Assembly: GCA_963676905.2 (NCBI GenBank)
Contig: CAXXVE010000001.1
Coordinates: 1,674,001 to 1,738,000, forward strand
Direction of reading: 5' to 3'
Source of the DNA: Oceanispirochaeta sp963676905
GTDB lineage: Bacteria > Spirochaetota > Spirochaetia > DSM-2461
DNA: 64,000 bases
Part shown: positions 9,321 to 17,387 of the stretch, piece by piece
How the letters are laid out: every line of letters starts with the position of its first letter
Position numbering within the stretch: position 1 is the first letter of the stretch
Made by a program: the position numbers and the translations under genes
The notes under the pieces: model-generated
What the model was told of the DNA's origin: nothing
Seen by the model: only the letters and a program-made list of their open reading frames with translations
Database searches by the model: none

Positions 9321-10562
9321 TTACTGTTCCGCGGAGAGTTCCTGAATCTGTATCAGGAGCTCTCTCAGTTTTCTCTGCTCTTCAAGACTCTCGTCCAGTC
9401 TGTCTTCCAGAGCCTTCTTTTCCTCGGCCAGAGAGCTGTTGTCTCCGCTGAGTCTGCTTATTTCGGCTTCCAGGCTGCTGCTGAGAGTCTGCAGCTCATT
9501 CAGGCGCTGACTGCTCTCTCTTATCCTGTCACTGAAGTCATCTGACAGACTCTCAAGCTCCCTGTCATAACGTTCCTTCATCTCTTCAGGAGATTCCCCG
9601 GGTTCGTTATCGGCCTCTTCCTGAAGGCTTTCCCGGAGGCCCAGAGCCTTCATCTGCAGAACCACCTTGGATGATTCAAGTTCTCCCGGAGTTATTTTCA
9701 GGCTGAGGTCCTCATATCCCCGTTTCCGCGCCAGAAGGGTGAGGGGTGTGTCAGGATCAAACAAACCCGACAGGCGGCCGCTTCTGCTGAGCCTGCCGTT
9801 CTGGTAGAGCTGGGCCCCCTCGGGCCGGGCCGTAATCTCCAGATAGACAAGGCGGGCTGCATTCTCCTGTACAGAAGGACTCTCTTTCTTGAACAGTTCC
9901 CGGTCCTGAGAACTCAGTGAGCTGTTTTCTGGTACCGGAGCTCCGGCTTCCCATCCTGTAAGATCAAGTGACTCTCCTGCAGGTACCCGGCTGATGATCT
10001 CCTCGCTCCCTCCTTCGGCAGTTTGAAGAACAGCTACTGTACCCTCTCTTACAGATACACGGCTTCCGGCTCCCGCGTGAGACTCAATATAGAACTCTGT
10101 GCCTTCAACACGGTAGATTCTCTCCTGAGCCCTGACCTCCAGGTTGTCTGTGGCATTGAGGCGGTCTACCTTGTACAGCATTGATCCAGTGAGAAGCTCT
10201 GTTCTCACATCGATGTCCCGGCTGTTTGTCAGCAGCCGCTGAATTTCAACCAGAGTATTGCTTCTGAGGTTCATTGTCGCCTTACCCACAAAGTCAACCT
10301 GGCACCAGGAGTCATCAACGACCTTGATAATATCCCCCTGCCGGACGGAATCTCCCGGTTTCGGGACAATCATCTTCTCCTCTCTAATAAGGTAGACCTC
10401 TCCGGATATATGGGAGATCACAGCGTCCCCCGGCTCTATCTCCACAAAACCGAGACTGTTGTCTTCAATGTTTCTAACAAGGTATGAGTAACCGAAGAGA
10501 AGGGCTCCCGCTGTCAGAGCACCTGCCAGCAGAAGGATGATGGATTTAACAATTGATTTCAT
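9321..10562 (-). CDS. FecR-domain protein with PEGA-like domain and C-terminal coiled coil
   Basis: The product is 413 residues. One transmembrane helix (IILLLAGALTAGALLFGYSY) is followed by a FecR-like domain (ISGEVYLIREEKMIVPKPGD, then LRSNTLVEIQRL and VSVREGTVAVL). Near residues 230-300 sits a PEGA-like segment (ARPEGAQLYQNGRLSR, ARKRGYEDLSLKITPGE). The last ~110 residues are Glu/Ser/Leu-rich and heptad-like (LEAEISRLSGDNSSLAEEKK), indicating a coiled coil. It follows the short gene 10588-10893 by 25 bp, probably in one transcript. An envelope-anchored assembly or sensing role is inferred. It is the second FecR-like protein in this window. Confidence 0.75.
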   Translation of the reverse strand: MKSIVKSIILLLAGALTAGALLFGYSYLVRNIEDNSLGFVEIEPGDAVISHISGEVYLIREEKMIVPKPGDSVRQGDIIKVVDDSWCQVDFVGKATMNLRSNTLVEIQRLLTNSRDIDVRTELLTGSMLYKVDRLNATDNLEVRAQERIYRVEGTEFYIESHAGAGSRVSVREGTVAVLQTAEGGSEEIISRVPAGESLDLTGWEAGAPVPENSSLSSQDRELFKKESPSVQENAARLVYLEITARPEGAQLYQNGRLSRSGRLSGLFDPDTPLTLLARKRGYEDLSLKITPGELESSKVVLQMKALGLRESLQEEADNEPGESPEEMKERYDRELESLSDDFSDRIRESSQRLNELQTLSSSLEAEISRLSGDNSSLAEEKKALEDRLDESLEEQRKLRELLIQIQELSAEQ

Positions 10563-10587
10563 GGATAGCCTGTCCTAAGGGGGGGAG

Positions 10588-10893
10588 TCAGGAAAGGGCT
10601 TCCCTGACCAGATCTGTAAGATCGGGTGGAAGCCCTTCACATATGGAGTTGAAAATCCGCAGAACGCGGTTTTTACTGTAACGGCCGTCAGCGCTGAGGA
10701 CGGGTCTGCCATCCCCTGTTTTCTGCCAGGTAAGGCAGCGCTGGACCGATTTTTTATCAAAACAGAGTTGGAAGCCGGTGATTCTCTCACGGGGCTGATC
10801 AAACCAGACTATAAGATCCGTGTTTTCATCAACAAACCATTTGCGGAAATCCTCACCGGGAATCTGGCGGACATTGGGGATCTCTACCAGCAT
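10588..10893 (-). CDS. Conserved-looking hypothetical protein
   Basis: The product is 101 residues starting MLVEIPNVRQIPGEDF. The ATG at 10893 is chosen because AGGAGG lies just upstream; the longer reading from 10923 starts inside that site. The sequence is soluble, with no signal peptide or membrane segment, and contains DLIVWFDQPRERITGFQLCF and a run ending CEGLPPDLTDLVREAL. I do not recognise the family. It sits between the Na/Pi cotransporter and the FecR/PEGA gene on the same strand and is likely cotranscribed with the latter. Confidence 0.6.
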   Translation of the reverse strand: MLVEIPNVRQIPGEDFRKWFVDENTDLIVWFDQPRERITGFQLCFDKKSVQRCLTWQKTGDGRPVLSADGRYSKNRVLRIFNSICEGLPPDLTDLVREALS

Positions 10894-10919
10894 GCTTCCT
10901 CCTGTTTTCAGGTTGGCAG

Positions 10920-10956
10920 GCAACGGCAGTGCAAGCTCATTCGGCTCTGCCGTTGC
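10920..10956 (-). terminator. Inverted repeat after the Na/Pi cotransporter gene
   Basis: GCAACGGCAG at 10920-10929 is the perfect complement of CTGCCGTTGC at 10947-10956, giving a 10-bp GC-rich stem with a 17-base loop ten bases after the cotransporter stop. No U-tract follows on the minus strand, so it is a weak intrinsic terminator or an mRNA 3'-stabilising hairpin. Confidence 0.5.
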
Positions 10957-10965
10957 TGCGTGGGG

Positions 10966-12615
10966 CTAGTTGTAGGCCCTCAGAGCCTGAGCTATATTCA
11001 GGCAGTAGTCACCGATCTGCTCGACGTGGGCAACAACATCAAGATACATCAGCTCTCCCTTAATATCAGCCCCTTTCTTGATATTTTTCCGGATTCCCTT
11101 GTTCAGGCTTTTCTTGAAGGATTCGAGTTTCTCCTCCATCTCATAAGCCTCTTTCAGAGTATCTTTGTCCATATGCTCATTGATATGGGACTTAATGAAT
11201 GTAAGGAAGTTCTGGACCATCGATGTGATGGGCTCCAGGTCCTTGATTGCATTTTCATGAAGGGGGATGTCCTTCTTGAAGCGGCGCTCGGAGAGGAGGA
11301 TCAGGTTGTAGCAGCTGTCACCGATGCTTTCAAGCTCGTTGACAATTCTCATCATGGCACTGACGTTGTTTCTTCCGTGCTCATTCAGACTCTCACCGGA
11401 ACAGGCAATCAGGTACTTTGTGATTTCTTCCTGCATCTGGTCACTATAGTCTTCCATATCCTTAATCTCTTTGACCTGGGCGCCCATCTTCTTGTCGGGA
11501 TGTCTGAATACCTCCAGATAGATGCCGAACATATCTTCAACGACCTTGGTCATATGAGAGACCTCTTTCTGAGCGTTGATAATATTGATTTCAGGCATGC
11601 TCTGGATTGTCGGTTCCATATAGGTCAGTTTGTACTTGCCAAGGATTTCCTCTGGCTCGCTGGAAGGAATGACCTTTTCGATGAGTTTTGCAATCTGGGG
11701 AACGAAGCCGATAAATACGGCTGTACTCAGAACATTGAACATAGTGTGGAACATGGCCAGGTTGGAAGTGATCTCATCTCCGGGAACAATCTTCTGAACC
11801 ATGGTCAGGAAGGGAGTGAATATAAAGGTGAAGACAACAACTCCGGCAATGTTGAAGAAAATATGAACTCCCGCGGCGCGCTTTGCATTAACATTGGCTC
11901 CGATGGAGGCCAGGAAGGCGTCTACAGTTGTTCCAATATTGGAACCCATTACCATTCCGGCGGCTGCTTCCAGCGGGATAAGACCGTTGTGAGCCATGGT
12001 GAGTGTAATGGCCATTGAGGCGCTGGAGGAGTGTACAATAATTGTGATCAGCGCTCCTGCAAGGATAAAAATAATCAGTGAAAGGGGGCCCTTGCCTGTA
12101 TAGCTTTCAAGGAAACCGACCATGCCTGCGTCCATTGAGGGCATGGCATCCTTCAGGAAGTCCAGACCCAGGAAGAGTATACCGAAACCGATCATAAACT
12201 CACCCCAGTCCTTTCTCTTCGCCGATTTGGAGAAGTAGAGGGGGAGGCCGATTGCAATAATCGGCAGAGCCATGGCGCTGATCTTGAACTTGAATCCCAG
12301 CAGTGAAACGATCCATCCTGTAATTGTGGTACCGATGTTGGCACCCATGATTACTCCGATAGACTGTGTGAGGGTGAGAAGGCCTGCATTTACAAAGCTG
12401 ACAACCATAACGGTTGTTGCCGAAGAGGACTGGATAATGGTTGTTACAAGAAAACCAGTCAGAACAGCAATAAATCTGTTGGATGTAATGTGATTCAGTA
12501 CGCTCTGAAGTCCGTCGCCGGCAGCCTTCTGAATACCTTCGCTCATGATCTTCATGCCGAAGAGAAATACACCGAGGGACCCGATGATTTCCAGTACATT
12601 CAGTACTATGCTCAT
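10966..12615 (-). CDS. Na+/phosphate cotransporter family protein with PhoU-like tail
   Basis: The product is 549 residues. The N-terminal ~340 residues carry the duplicated Na/Pi-cotransporter repeat: GFLVTTIIQSSSATTVMVVS with GANIGTT in the first half, and IIVHSSSASMAITLT with GSNIGTT in the second. The paired QSSSAT/HSSSAS motifs are the family hallmark. Residues ~340-549 are helical and hydrophilic and resemble a PhoU domain (two three-helix units). It likely imports phosphate using the sodium gradient at the inner membrane. It appears to have its own promoter (12702-12730) and is separated by 173 bp from the upstream transporter operon. Confidence 0.92.
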   Translation of the reverse strand: MSIVLNVLEIIGSLGVFLFGMKIMSEGIQKAAGDGLQSVLNHITSNRFIAVLTGFLVTTIIQSSSATTVMVVSFVNAGLLTLTQSIGVIMGANIGTTITGWIVSLLGFKFKISAMALPIIAIGLPLYFSKSAKRKDWGEFMIGFGILFLGLDFLKDAMPSMDAGMVGFLESYTGKGPLSLIIFILAGALITIIVHSSSASMAITLTMAHNGLIPLEAAAGMVMGSNIGTTVDAFLASIGANVNAKRAAGVHIFFNIAGVVVFTFIFTPFLTMVQKIVPGDEITSNLAMFHTMFNVLSTAVFIGFVPQIAKLIEKVIPSSEPEEILGKYKLTYMEPTIQSMPEINIINAQKEVSHMTKVVEDMFGIYLEVFRHPDKKMGAQVKEIKDMEDYSDQMQEEITKYLIACSGESLNEHGRNNVSAMMRIVNELESIGDSCYNLILLSERRFKKDIPLHENAIKDLEPITSMVQNFLTFIKSHINEHMDKDTLKEAYEMEEKLESFKKSLNKGIRKNIKKGADIKGELMYLDVVAHVEQIGDYCLNIAQALRAYN

Positions 12616-12701
12616 ATTTTTATATCTCCTGTTTTTATCAGTAAAAAATTGATTCAGATTAGTGATTCAACGTAAATGGTTGACCGGATAATTCGACCCA
12701 A

Positions 12702-12730
12702 AGTCTATAGACCACAGGTACGGAAAGCAA
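12702..12730 (-). promoter_or_regulatory. Candidate sigma-70 promoter for the Na/Pi cotransporter
   Basis: On the minus strand TTGCTT (12730-12725) and TAGACT (12707-12702) are separated by 17 bases, 87 bases before the start codon. Four of six positions match the consensus in each box. Found by eye only. Confidence 0.45.
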
Positions 12731-12788
12731 TAGTTCTGTTAGAAAATTAACACAAAATACCTAATAAAATCATTTAATATTTCCATTT

Positions 12789-13619
12789 TCAGACAGATTT
12801 TTTTCTTTTCTTCACCGAAAAGAGCCAGAGGGCTGCAAGAGTCATAAAGTAGGGAAAACTCAGGATAAGGGTGGGCGGAAGACCGAGAAATCCCTGGGCT
12901 CTGTTGGCACCCCATTCAGCAAGGCTGAAAAGAATACACGCTGCCACCACACCGGGAACTTTTCTATACCCGAGGTAGATCGCCACAAGGGCGATCCATC
13001 CCTTGCCGGCGGACATCCCGGGGACATACACTCCCAGGTTCAGGGAGAGGGCCGCGCCGGCCAGACCTGAGAAGAGACCGGAGTAGATAACCATCTGTTT
13101 CTTTATGCTCACCGGTTTTATGCCCCTGGCCCTGAGAAGATCCTCCTGCTCACCGCAGGAGCGGATGACAAGACCCTTGCGGGTGCGGTAGAAGATGATC
13201 TGCAGTATGACAGCCAGAAGAAAGGCCAGAGGAATGAAAATATCTACACCCCCGGTGCGGGCAATACCGGAAAGACCTGCGGGACGAATAATTCCCTGGT
13301 TTCCGTAGAGGCTCTGTGAAACCGATGCCGTGAGAGCGGGAACAAGGACATTGATTCCCAGTCCTGTTATAAAGGGGTTGCCCTTGAGGGTAAAGGTTCC
13401 CAGGTTGAACAGAAGCGCTGCCAGTACTCCCGCAGCCAGGGCAGCCAGGACTGCCATTGCGAGGCTCCCTGTCATACCGCCGACAATGACTGCGGCAAAG
13501 GCCGATCCCAGAATCATCCCTTCCAGGGCAATGTTGAGAATTCCCGCACGCTCTGTGAGAAGCCCGCCCAGTGCGGCCAGAATCAGGGGAGTGGCACTGC
13601 CTAGAATAGCCGAAATCAT
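12789..13619 (-). CDS. BMP-family nucleoside ABC transporter, second permease
   Basis: The product is 276 residues, nearly all hydrophobic, with about eight transmembrane segments. It matches the shorter permease of the RbsC-like/YufQ group (LTERAGILNIALEGMILGSA and GNPFITGLGINVLVPALTAS are characteristic). It forms the membrane channel with the neighbouring 354-residue-frame permease. The start ATGA overlaps the upstream permease stop, so translation is coupled. It is the last gene of the bmp-ATPase-permease-permease operon, equivalent in layout to the treponemal pnr genes; purine nucleosides are the expected substrate by analogy. Confidence 0.9.
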   Translation of the reverse strand: MISAILGSATPLILAALGGLLTERAGILNIALEGMILGSAFAAVIVGGMTGSLAMAVLAALAAGVLAALLFNLGTFTLKGNPFITGLGINVLVPALTASVSQSLYGNQGIIRPAGLSGIARTGGVDIFIPLAFLLAVILQIIFYRTRKGLVIRSCGEQEDLLRARGIKPVSIKKQMVIYSGLFSGLAGAALSLNLGVYVPGMSAGKGWIALVAIYLGYRKVPGVVAACILFSLAEWGANRAQGFLGLPPTLILSFPYFMTLAALWLFSVKKRKKSV

Positions 13620-14632
13620 GATGCCCTCCCAATCTTTTTCCGAAGCACTGCCGAGGATATCAGCAGGAAGAGGACTCCCTGGATGATGGCTCCCAGCTCA
13701 AGGGACAGATCCGAGTGGAGCAGGGCAATCCGTGATCCCTGGTTGATCCAGGCAAAAAAGAGGGCCGCCGGCAGGAGCCCGGGGACCTTTGTTCCTGCAA
13801 TCAGGGCCACGGCGATGCCGTTCCACCCCAGTCCGGCTGTCAGCCCCTGGATTCCCGCAAAGTATGTCCCTGTCAGGACTATGGCCCCCGCGAGCCCATG
13901 GAGGGCGCCGCTGACGGCAAGGGGCAGAGTCTGGTAGAGCCCTGTATTCAGTCCGCTGTGGCGGGCAAAGCTGCTGCTGCTTCCTGTTATCTGCAGTTCA
14001 TACCCTCGGCGGGTATGGTTCAGAAAGTAGTGAAACAGAGGCAAAAGCAGGATGGGGATTATAAAGGATATATTAAAGGGGCTTGGTATCATAAGAGATG
14101 CCAGCCTGTATTTCTCCGGAAGGGGAGGGGTGGTCATAAGATAGCTGTCCGGATCGCTCAGGGGACCGGAGATCAGGTAGTCTATCACTTTGCTTATCCC
14201 CGATGAGAGGAGAAAGGTGCTTATCAGATCATCCACGTTCCACAGAGCCTTGAGAATACCCGAGATAAAGGCAAGCAGCGCTCCGCCCAGGATTCCCGCC
14301 AGCAGCAGGACAACGATGCCGACAGGGCCGGGGAGGTGGGGCAGAAGCTTCGCTGCCAGAACGGCGAATATGGCCCCTGTATAGACCTGTCCCTCTCCTC
14401 CCAGGTTGAAGGATCCTGCGCTGAAGGCCAGAATGATGCCCAGACCCGTCAGTGAGAGGAGGACCATGGTGTTCAGCATCTCTCCAAGGTAGAGCTTGTT
14501 GGACATGACCGCAGGGAAAAAATAGTAGAGGGTCTCTCCGGGGGTGTTGCTGAAAAGCAGGATTATAAGGGATGCCACTGCAAGACAGAGCAGCAGGACC
14601 GGAAGTGATCCGGGAATGCGTATTTTCTTCAT
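13616..14632 (-). CDS. BMP-family nucleoside ABC transporter, first permease
   Basis: The product is 338 residues from the ATG at 14632, which overlaps the ATPase stop in an ATGA. A longer reading to 14680 lies inside the ATPase gene and is unlikely. It begins MKKIRIPGSLPVLLLCLAVA, has about nine hydrophobic segments and contains AGSFNLGGEGQVYTGAIFA, the conserved loop of the YufP/NupP-like permeases. It pairs with the second permease to form the inner-membrane pore. Both junctions are four-base overlaps, showing a stoichiometrically coupled unit. Confidence 0.9.
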   Translation of the reverse strand: MKKIRIPGSLPVLLLCLAVASLIILLFSNTPGETLYYFFPAVMSNKLYLGEMLNTMVLLSLTGLGIILAFSAGSFNLGGEGQVYTGAIFAVLAAKLLPHLPGPVGIVVLLLAGILGGALLAFISGILKALWNVDDLISTFLLSSGISKVIDYLISGPLSDPDSYLMTTPPLPEKYRLASLMIPSPFNISFIIPILLLPLFHYFLNHTRRGYELQITGSSSSFARHSGLNTGLYQTLPLAVSGALHGLAGAIVLTGTYFAGIQGLTAGLGWNGIAVALIAGTKVPGLLPAALFFAWINQGSRIALLHSDLSLELGAIIQGVLFLLISSAVLRKKIGRAS

Positions 14633-16155
14633 GCTCTGTCGGCTCCTGTCATTTTTTCTCCTATATAATACCTGTTCCATTGTGCCTCGGTTCTTTCTAT
14701 TCCGCTGAGTCTTCCTTCGGTAAGAATACAGATCCTGTCGCTGAGGGTCAGCAGTTCATCAAGGTCAGTTGTAAGGAGGAGTATGGCGATTCCCTCGTTC
14801 CTGGCCTCTATAAGCTGACGGTGCAGCCTCTCCCGGCTCTTGAAATCAAGGCCCCAGCTCGGCTCTGAAACGATAAGGAGGGGCGGGTTGTTTTCCAGCT
14901 CCCGGGCGACAATCATCTTCTGGATATTACCGCCCGACAGGGTTTTGACCTTCTGCCTCGCTTCTCCTTTGATGGCGTGTTCGGCTATAAACTGTCCAGC
15001 CCAGGACAGAAGCAGTTTCCTGTAGCTTCCGAATCCGGCCTGCCTCTTGAGAACCGAGAGGTTCTCCGCCAGTGTCGATTCAGGAGCGGCTCCCCGTTTC
15101 AGGCGGTCTGCAGGTATATAGGAAATCCCGTTCCGCCGCAGTTTCAGCGGGGTCAGAGGCATGCTGTTTTTCCCATTCAGAAGAATTACACCCGAATCCG
15201 GCTGAACCAGGCCGCAGAGTATATCCTCCACAAAGCTCAGTCCGTTCTCTCTTATACCCCCCATTCCCAGAATCTCCCCGGGATAGAGTGCCAGGTTGAG
15301 GCCCTCGAGGCGCCGGGTTCCGGCTTCGCTGTAGCCTATCCCCGACAGCTCCAGTACAGGTACATCGGCCCCTGCTGTGCGCCCGGAATGAGCCTCCCGG
15401 GGGGAGAGTTCCAGAGGAATGTCGTTCTCTCCTATCATAAGACGGGATATTTCCGCCGGAGTAATTCTATCCTTTTGCTTTATACCCTGAAGTTCTCCCC
15501 TGCGTATGACGGCGATCCTGTCGGCCACCTTCATCACCTCATGAATCTTGTGGCTTATAAAGAGGATTGTCTTTCCCTCCTCTTTCAGACGCTTCAAAAG
15601 TTCAAAGAGTTCTTCACTCTGTGTCGTGGAGAGGCTGGCCGTCGGTTCATCCAGGATGAGAACTTCCTTCTCTTTCCAGAGTGCTCTGATAAGCTCGCAT
15701 CGCTGTATCTGGGGAGCGGTGAGTTGTTTTGCCTTGAGATGCAGATCCAGGGAGAGTCCGTAGCGTTCCTGAACCTTGATGATTTCTTTTTTAAGAATGT
15801 CTTTCCTGAAGAGGCCTTTCTCCGGCCCCAGGATGATGTTCTCCAGAACCGTCAGGTCTCCCGCAAGGAGTGGTTTCTGGTGGACCATACCGACAAGGGT
15901 ACGCAGAGAGGCCGGACTGTTTCCGTTCCTGCAGAGAATCTCCCCGCTTCCGGGGGTCATAAATCCCGAGATAAGAAACATCAGAGTCGATTTTCCGGCT
16001 CCGTTTTCGCCCATTACGGCCAGAATTTCAGCAGCTTCCGCCTTCATCGATATGTTGTGGCAGGCACGGACTCCGCTTTCTGCAAAGATCTGGGTTACAT
16101 TTCTGAGTTCGAGAACCGGGGTGTCCCCCGGGTTTTTGTTCAAGTTTTCTGACAA
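14629..16155 (-). CDS. BMP-family nucleoside ABC transporter, double ATP-binding subunit
   Basis: The product is 508 residues starting at a TTG (16155) nine bases after GGAG. It has two tandem nucleotide-binding domains. The first has an intact Walker A (GENGAGKST) and Walker B (VLILDEPTASLS) but a drifted signature (LTAPQIQRCEL). The second has a degenerate Walker A (GMGGIRENGLS) and an intact signature (LSGGNIQKMIVAREL) and B motif. This complementary decay is usual for RbsA/YufO-type proteins. It powers uptake with the two permeases downstream and the lipoprotein encoded 18 bp upstream. Confidence 0.92.
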   Translation of the reverse strand: MSENLNKNPGDTPVLELRNVTQIFAESGVRACHNISMKAEAAEILAVMGENGAGKSTLMFLISGFMTPGSGEILCRNGNSPASLRTLVGMVHQKPLLAGDLTVLENIILGPEKGLFRKDILKKEIIKVQERYGLSLDLHLKAKQLTAPQIQRCELIRALWKEKEVLILDEPTASLSTTQSEELFELLKRLKEEGKTILFISHKIHEVMKVADRIAVIRRGELQGIKQKDRITPAEISRLMIGENDIPLELSPREAHSGRTAGADVPVLELSGIGYSEAGTRRLEGLNLALYPGEILGMGGIRENGLSFVEDILCGLVQPDSGVILLNGKNSMPLTPLKLRRNGISYIPADRLKRGAAPESTLAENLSVLKRQAGFGSYRKLLLSWAGQFIAEHAIKGEARQKVKTLSGGNIQKMIVARELENNPPLLIVSEPSWGLDFKSRERLHRQLIEARNEGIAILLLTTDLDELLTLSDRICILTEGRLSGIERTEAQWNRYYIGEKMTGADRA

Positions 16156-16173
16156 ATGGTGTTCTCCGCTGAT

Positions 16174-17211
16174 CTAGTCCAGCTTCAGGCTGCCGCTTCT
16201 CAGTCTTTCAGCTTCTGTGGAAAGGGCTTCTCTAATGGATTCGGGTACGCTGCTTCTGTAAAGATCACTGTCTTCAATAAAGTCCACATAACCCTCTGCT
16301 GCTCCGGCATAGACCGAGGAGCCCTGTTCCAGTTCTCCCTTAAGGAAGAGGCTTGTCTGTTCATAGGCTGCGATATCCTCACGGATGATCCCGCTTCCAA
16401 GGATGACGCCCGGCTCGATGCTGTAGCCGTCGGTGTCATACCACAGAACATATTTTCCTTTCTCCTTGGCTGCGGAGACGACTCCCTGATTTGCACCACC
16501 GGCGATGGTAAGGATAATATCCACTCCCTCATCGAACATTCCCTGGGCCAGATCCGAGGCCTTGGCCGCGTCATACCAGTTTCCAATGACCCTGAAGTCT
16601 ACACTTCCGCCGGGTGCGGCGGCAGTGACACCCTGTTCGAAACCGGGTTTGATTTTCTGCATCATTTCGGGGTACTCCTGGCCGGCGATAAGGCCGACTC
16701 TCAGTTCCGCATTGGCCCCTTCGAGTTCATTGCTCTGTGTAACAAGACCGGCAAAGAAGCCAAGCATGTAGGAGAGGTCCAGATGGCTGAAAAGAAATGT
16801 CGCCACCGTGTCATTTTCAACACGGCTCCCTTCGAGGACCAGAAATTCCTGGTCGGGGTAGATCTTCTTGATATCCCGGCAGATTTCGGGCATGGAGGGG
16901 TTGGAGGTGACTATAAGGTCGTACCGCTTCTCTGCAGCCAGAGCCAGAACCTGGGGTTTCCATTCGGCCTGGTTGAATCCGCCTTCAACTGTCTTTACTT
17001 CGGCGCCTGTCTCGGCCGCAGCCTGCCTAACCCCTTTGTCCATCATTTCATAGGTGGGGCTTCCGGCAAGAACTCCCGGTACAAATACAGCGAGGGATAC
17101 TTTTTTTTCTCCGGTTTCTGCTGCTTTTTCAGCCTTTGGTGCGCAGGATGCGAGAAGCAGAAGCGCGGGAATCAATATGCAAAAAATAATCGATTTTGCT
17201 TTAATGTTCAT
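16174..17211 (-). CDS. BMP-family substrate-binding lipoprotein (PnrA/TmpC-like)
   Basis: The product is 345 residues with a lipoprotein signal peptide ending LLASC (Cys23). The mature part has the BMP fold markers: VFVPGVLAGSPTYEMMDKGV, TSNPSMPEI, FLFSHLDLSYMLGFFAGLV, VGLIAGQEYPEM and GVDIILTIAGGANQGVVSAA. Homologues include Treponema PnrA, a purine nucleoside receptor, and Borrelia BmpA. It is the first gene of the transporter operon, read away from a PRPP synthetase gene, which fits a nucleoside or ribose salvage role. Exact ligand is inferred by homology. Confidence 0.92.
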   Translation of the reverse strand: MNIKAKSIIFCILIPALLLLASCAPKAEKAAETGEKKVSLAVFVPGVLAGSPTYEMMDKGVRQAAAETGAEVKTVEGGFNQAEWKPQVLALAAEKRYDLIVTSNPSMPEICRDIKKIYPDQEFLVLEGSRVENDTVATFLFSHLDLSYMLGFFAGLVTQSNELEGANAELRVGLIAGQEYPEMMQKIKPGFEQGVTAAAPGGSVDFRVIGNWYDAAKASDLAQGMFDEGVDIILTIAGGANQGVVSAAKEKGKYVLWYDTDGYSIEPGVILGSGIIREDIAAYEQTSLFLKGELEQGSSVYAGAAEGYVDFIEDSDLYRSSVPESIREALSTEAERLRSGSLKLD

Positions 17212-17256
17212 TTATTTGTCTCCTTCAGATTGAAACTCTGTCAGGTCTTCTATTCC

Positions 17257-17286
17257 AGTATAGTAAAAAGAAAAGTCTGGAGCCAA
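17257..17286 (-). promoter_or_regulatory. Candidate promoter of the nucleoside transporter operon
   Basis: On the minus strand TTGGCT (17286-17281) and TATACT (17262-17257) are 18 bases apart and lie 45 bases before the lipoprotein ATG, which itself follows GAAGGAG. The -10 matches five of six consensus bases. Confidence 0.5.
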
Positions 17287-17323
17287 TTTAGCTTATTTCG
17301 GCTTGTCTGGTAAACCCTCAATA

Positions 17324-17352
17324 TTGACCCCGCAAATCGGCTGTGATATCTT
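17324..17352 (+). promoter_or_regulatory. Candidate promoter of the PRPP synthetase-kinase pair
   Basis: TTGACC (17324-17329) and TATCTT (17347-17352) are separated by 17 bases and lie 35 bases before the start codon. It is back to back with the transporter promoter, about 40 bp apart, leaving room for a shared regulator site, though no obvious palindrome was seen. Confidence 0.5.
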
Positions 17353-17387
17353 TTTATCATAATCAAATAAACTAATAAGGATACCAG

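Noticed and set aside
10768..12018. 416-residue plus-strand reading frame
   Set aside because: It is antisense to the well-supported Na/Pi cotransporter gene and lacks a ribosome site.
14977..16152. 391-residue plus-strand reading frame
   Set aside because: It mirrors the ABC ATPase gene and shows no family features.
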